Assembly: GCF_000276665.1 (NCBI RefSeq)
Contig: NW_004955463.1
Coordinates: 5,735,676-5,799,675 of the forward strand
DNA: 64,000 nucleotides
From: Chinchilla lanigera
Lineage: Eukaryota; Chordata; Mammalia; Rodentia; Chinchillidae
Direction of reading: 5' to 3'
Shown here: positions 61,100 through 64,000 of the stretch, in pieces
Position numbering within the stretch: the first letter of the stretch is position 1
Layout: every line of letters begins with the position of its first letter
Translations under genes and position numbers: made by a program
Notes under the pieces: generated by a model
What the model was told of the DNA's origin: nothing
Databases searched by the model: none
The model's input: the letters and a program-made list of their open reading frames with translations, nothing else

Positions 61100-64000
61100 C
61101 AGCAACTTCGGACTTGACGCATTTAAACCAAGGGCCGCTTTTTTATGAACGCAATGTCTTGGCTTTTGAAAGAGAATAATAAAACAACAATCCCCTTCCC
61201 CCAACTCAGGAGTTAGCCTTCAGTAGTGTGAATTTCAGCAAGTGAGACTTAAATTGGCGCATTGTATTTATCCCGGTTACTGAGTAAGCACCCTAGATAA
61301 TTTTGAATTGAACTGCGAGTGCCATTTGGTCCACAGTTAAGCGGATGCAATGTGAGAGCTACCCGATTCTGCTAAAAAGATGAGAGAAAACGTCTCCAAC
61401 GGTCCCCGGGCTGGGTCTGGGAAACAAGCAGTTTACACAAGAACCTTGTGAATCAGCCAGCTCCTCAATAAGCAGATCTTGCCGAAAACAAAGGCACTTT
61501 GGGAGGAAAGTGCTGCTTGAATGTCATTTCAAAGTTAATTTCATTGAATAAAGCATATCTACAGCAATTGGGATGGGCTTGCTCAAGGATAGATATTTTA
61601 TTTATATTCAGCTGTAAACCACAGGGTGAAAATACTTTTTAGCAATCATTGCGCCGTGTAAATCTTCCATTAGACAGTCTTTAGACCAATCTTCTTAGTC
61701 ACTGTCAGGCTCCAGCAAAGCCCTCACCCTTGTTTAAGAACATTTCTTTCCAATTAGGAAGTTGTGTGATCTGGGAATTTAAAGCCCGGAGTTGAATCCC
61801 AAGGGGGGAACTATGGCTTCTATTCTGGTTTTGATGCCAACCTCTGACTCACTGCCCTGTCCCAAAGTACCTGAATGAAACTTGCCTGAAAAAAAAAAAA
61901 AAAGTTAATGAATTAGTATCAAGGCAGCAGTGGAAAGAAAGGTCCTTTCCTCTTTCCTGAGCAAAAGGGGAGCCTTGCTTGTTACTCTGGTCTCTTCTGC
62001 CTATACCTGGTAACGGGAATGTTCAAAAGAACAGGGCGGCATCTCATGCTCAAAGCAGAAATGCCTGTGTCTCCAAGTGTATTCTTAGGCAGCATTTACG
62101 GGTAGAGTTGAAAACTGTCTATCCTCTGCCCATCAAGTCAGGGCTACAAAGCAGAGGCAAGTCTTCAATGTTTATTTAGACTGAACATTGCAAAAAACCT
62201 GTGAAGCACAGCCTAAAGGTTTGTTTTTACTTAAGTTTCAGTGCTGACTTGTCACAGATTAGTTTAGAAGCCTCTATTTATCTTATACGAGTGATACTGT
62301 GTCATTTACTAATGACTTAAATGGCTGAGATTCTAACCCAGGTACTCATCAGAAAGCTTTGACACACTTTACTACTGTATTTGTAGACTATTTAGTCTGG
62401 GGGCTATAACACCATTTGGCTAGTGGCTTTGGTCAAGACACTCCCTTGACTGTAAATTTCTCTGTCTATAAAATGAAAAGCTACAGCAGTACAGTTTCAG
62501 AGCAGGTGTATTTCCAACCAGGTATAATTCTGAGTGGGTGCAACTTTATCAACCCCAAAGCCAAGCTTCACCAGCCTTTTCATCTCTCCATCCCCAAAGT
62601 CAAGCACACTAAAATGCCACACATAAAGGGCAACCTGCAGCTCCTCTCTGGCCCTCCCTTAGGATAATTTCACAAAAGGCAAAGTCCATCATTTGTAGTT
62701 ATTTGTTCACTCAAACACTAATGTCTCTAACATAATGATGAAATTTCTTCAGGTTTTCAAAGACAAATTTTAGGGACCAAATACTTTTTTCAAACAGGAG
62801 ATAAAAATAGGCTGTCTTTTTTTGGGTCACTCTAGCTGTGCATATTTTCTTATTCGTTTAGTCATTCATTGAACAAATAAGCAAAATTTAGTGGAGGAAA
62901 CAAATTTGTGCAAAACACTGACTGTACCTTTATAGAGTTTACAGTTTAGTGGGTCGGGCCAGGCTGTGATTGCCAGTGTATGTGGCTGCAGAGAGAGATC
63001 AAATAAATATCATTAGAAAAAAATAAGATGTCTCAGAGATGCAGAAGAGGAAGGGGCTGAAATGTGGAAGACAAGGGCTATCAGGAATAAAGTGGATTTT
63101 ACCACTGAAATGCTATCCTTGCAATGTTGCCCTCAACTTCTCTTACAAGCCTTTCTGACTTAACTGTTGTCTCACCTCTGACAGTCCTTCTGTCCTTGTA
63201 TCTTATATTCTTTTCCTTTCATTTGTTAGCATTCGCTTCCCCCGTGGGTTTGCCTGCTAAAAATAGATGAGCAATTGTCTGAAACTACCAGAGCCAAGAT
63301 GATGCAAAGGCTCTGTGGAAAATCTATGCCAGGCACAGTGAGCCAACCTAGATGCAAGATGACCCAGGTGTGGGTCCAGCTCTAATTTTCATTGTCATCG
63401 GAAACCAGTCACTTGTCCCATACCCTCCTTTTACCACCTGTAAAATAGGGAAAGTAATGTAATCATTATTTACTTTTTGTCCAGACCAAAAAAACATTGA
63501 AATCACCTCACAAAGATCCTGCCATGCACATATTGTCCAAACCAGATAGCAGAATGTGTGGTCAGGAAAGATTTCTTTTAGCCTTGTGAAATTATTTAAA
63601 TAAAAATTCTTATAAATAGAAAACATAAAAGCACACTTACTTATGCTTTTACTAAAGCTTCTCTTACTGAAAACAATAAAATGATCTGAAACCACGTTGA
63701 GAAGAAAAAATCTGGGTCTTTGGGGCTTTATTTCCTCACTGATAAAGCCATAAATGACACAAAGTGAAAAGAAGGCCTGTGGCGTGCTGCCAGCAGGCTC
63801 CCACAGCCCAGGTCCCCGTCATCCACGCAGTTTTCACAGTGACACTGCAGAGGGCCCTGGACACAGTCCACAGAGCTGTCCAGCGAGCACAGGGAGTGTG
63901 TGCCCTGGCCACCAGGTGTTTTGCCTATTTCTCACTCGTATGTCCTGACCTAACTGAAGATTTATTATACAGGGCTCAGTTAATCCTCACTGTAACTACA
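61100..64000. other. Dusp4 upstream region, mostly unique sequence
   Basis: No gene recognised. 61130-61680 is free of recognisable repeats. A consensus AP-1 site TGACTCA lies at 61845-61851, and poly-A at 61889. A MIR-like core is visible at 63358-63470 and perhaps at 62410-62480. Confidence 0.6.
63358..63470 (+). mobile_element. MIR SINE fragment
   Basis: GTGGGTCCAGCTCTAATTTT ... GAAACCAGTCACTTGTCCCA TACCCTCCTTTTACCACCTG TAAAATAGGGAAAGTAATG parallels the MIR core and its CTGTAAAATGGGGATAATA segment. Confidence 0.55.

Overview
This is a window of a placental mammal genome, almost certainly a rodent. Genes are split by GT-AG introns, a large CpG island sits at one promoter, and the repeats are rodent-type: B1 SINEs, many young tRNA-derived ID-family SINEs with clean target-site duplications, L1 with rodent-like 3' ends, MaLR LTRs and MIR. 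No mouse/rat-type B2 was recognised. The ID consensus ends in an unusual GGTACCGG, which makes me think of a hystricognath such as a mole-rat, but that species guess is weak.

Two protein-coding genes point towards each other. (1) Positions 1-34.47 kb, + strand: the 3' half of Tnks (tankyrase-1, PARP5A). Thirteen coding exons encode the last 611 residues (human-like residues 717-1327): the distal ankyrin repeats, the SAM domain and the complete PARP catalytic domain, followed by a ~5.6 kb 3' UTR and a poly(A) signal at 34446. All exon phases join and all key catalytic and zinc residues are present. (2) Positions 43.2-58.9 kb, - strand: complete Dusp4 (MKP-2), four coding exons giving 394 residues, with ~3.5 kb of 3' UTR and a CpG-island promoter. 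Between them lies ~8.7 kb of intergenic DNA with an old L1, B1, MIR, a MaLR LTR and a small hAT element. From 58.2 kb to the end is Dusp4 upstream DNA: GC-rich to ~61 kb, then unique sequence that may hold regulatory elements.

Tankyrase-1 poly-ADP-ribosylates clients such as AXIN and TRF1; DUSP4 is a nuclear MAP-kinase phosphatase induced by ERK signalling. They are neighbours by synteny, not known partners. The pair is adjacent in mouse but far apart on human 8p (from memory).

The less ordinary items are: an eroded copy of the intronic microRNA mir-597 at 4061-4151; three small hAT elements with 8-bp duplications, absent from the families I know in mouse and human; a perfect palindrome nest in an L1 3' UTR; a 740-N assembly gap lying inside another, antisense L1; a palindromic DNA-transposon remnant inside the Tnks 3' UTR; and an ID SINE inserted only 40 bp upstream of the Dusp4 exon 2 acceptor. 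I found no novel multi-gene system; the rest is ordinary mammalian gene and repeat sequence.
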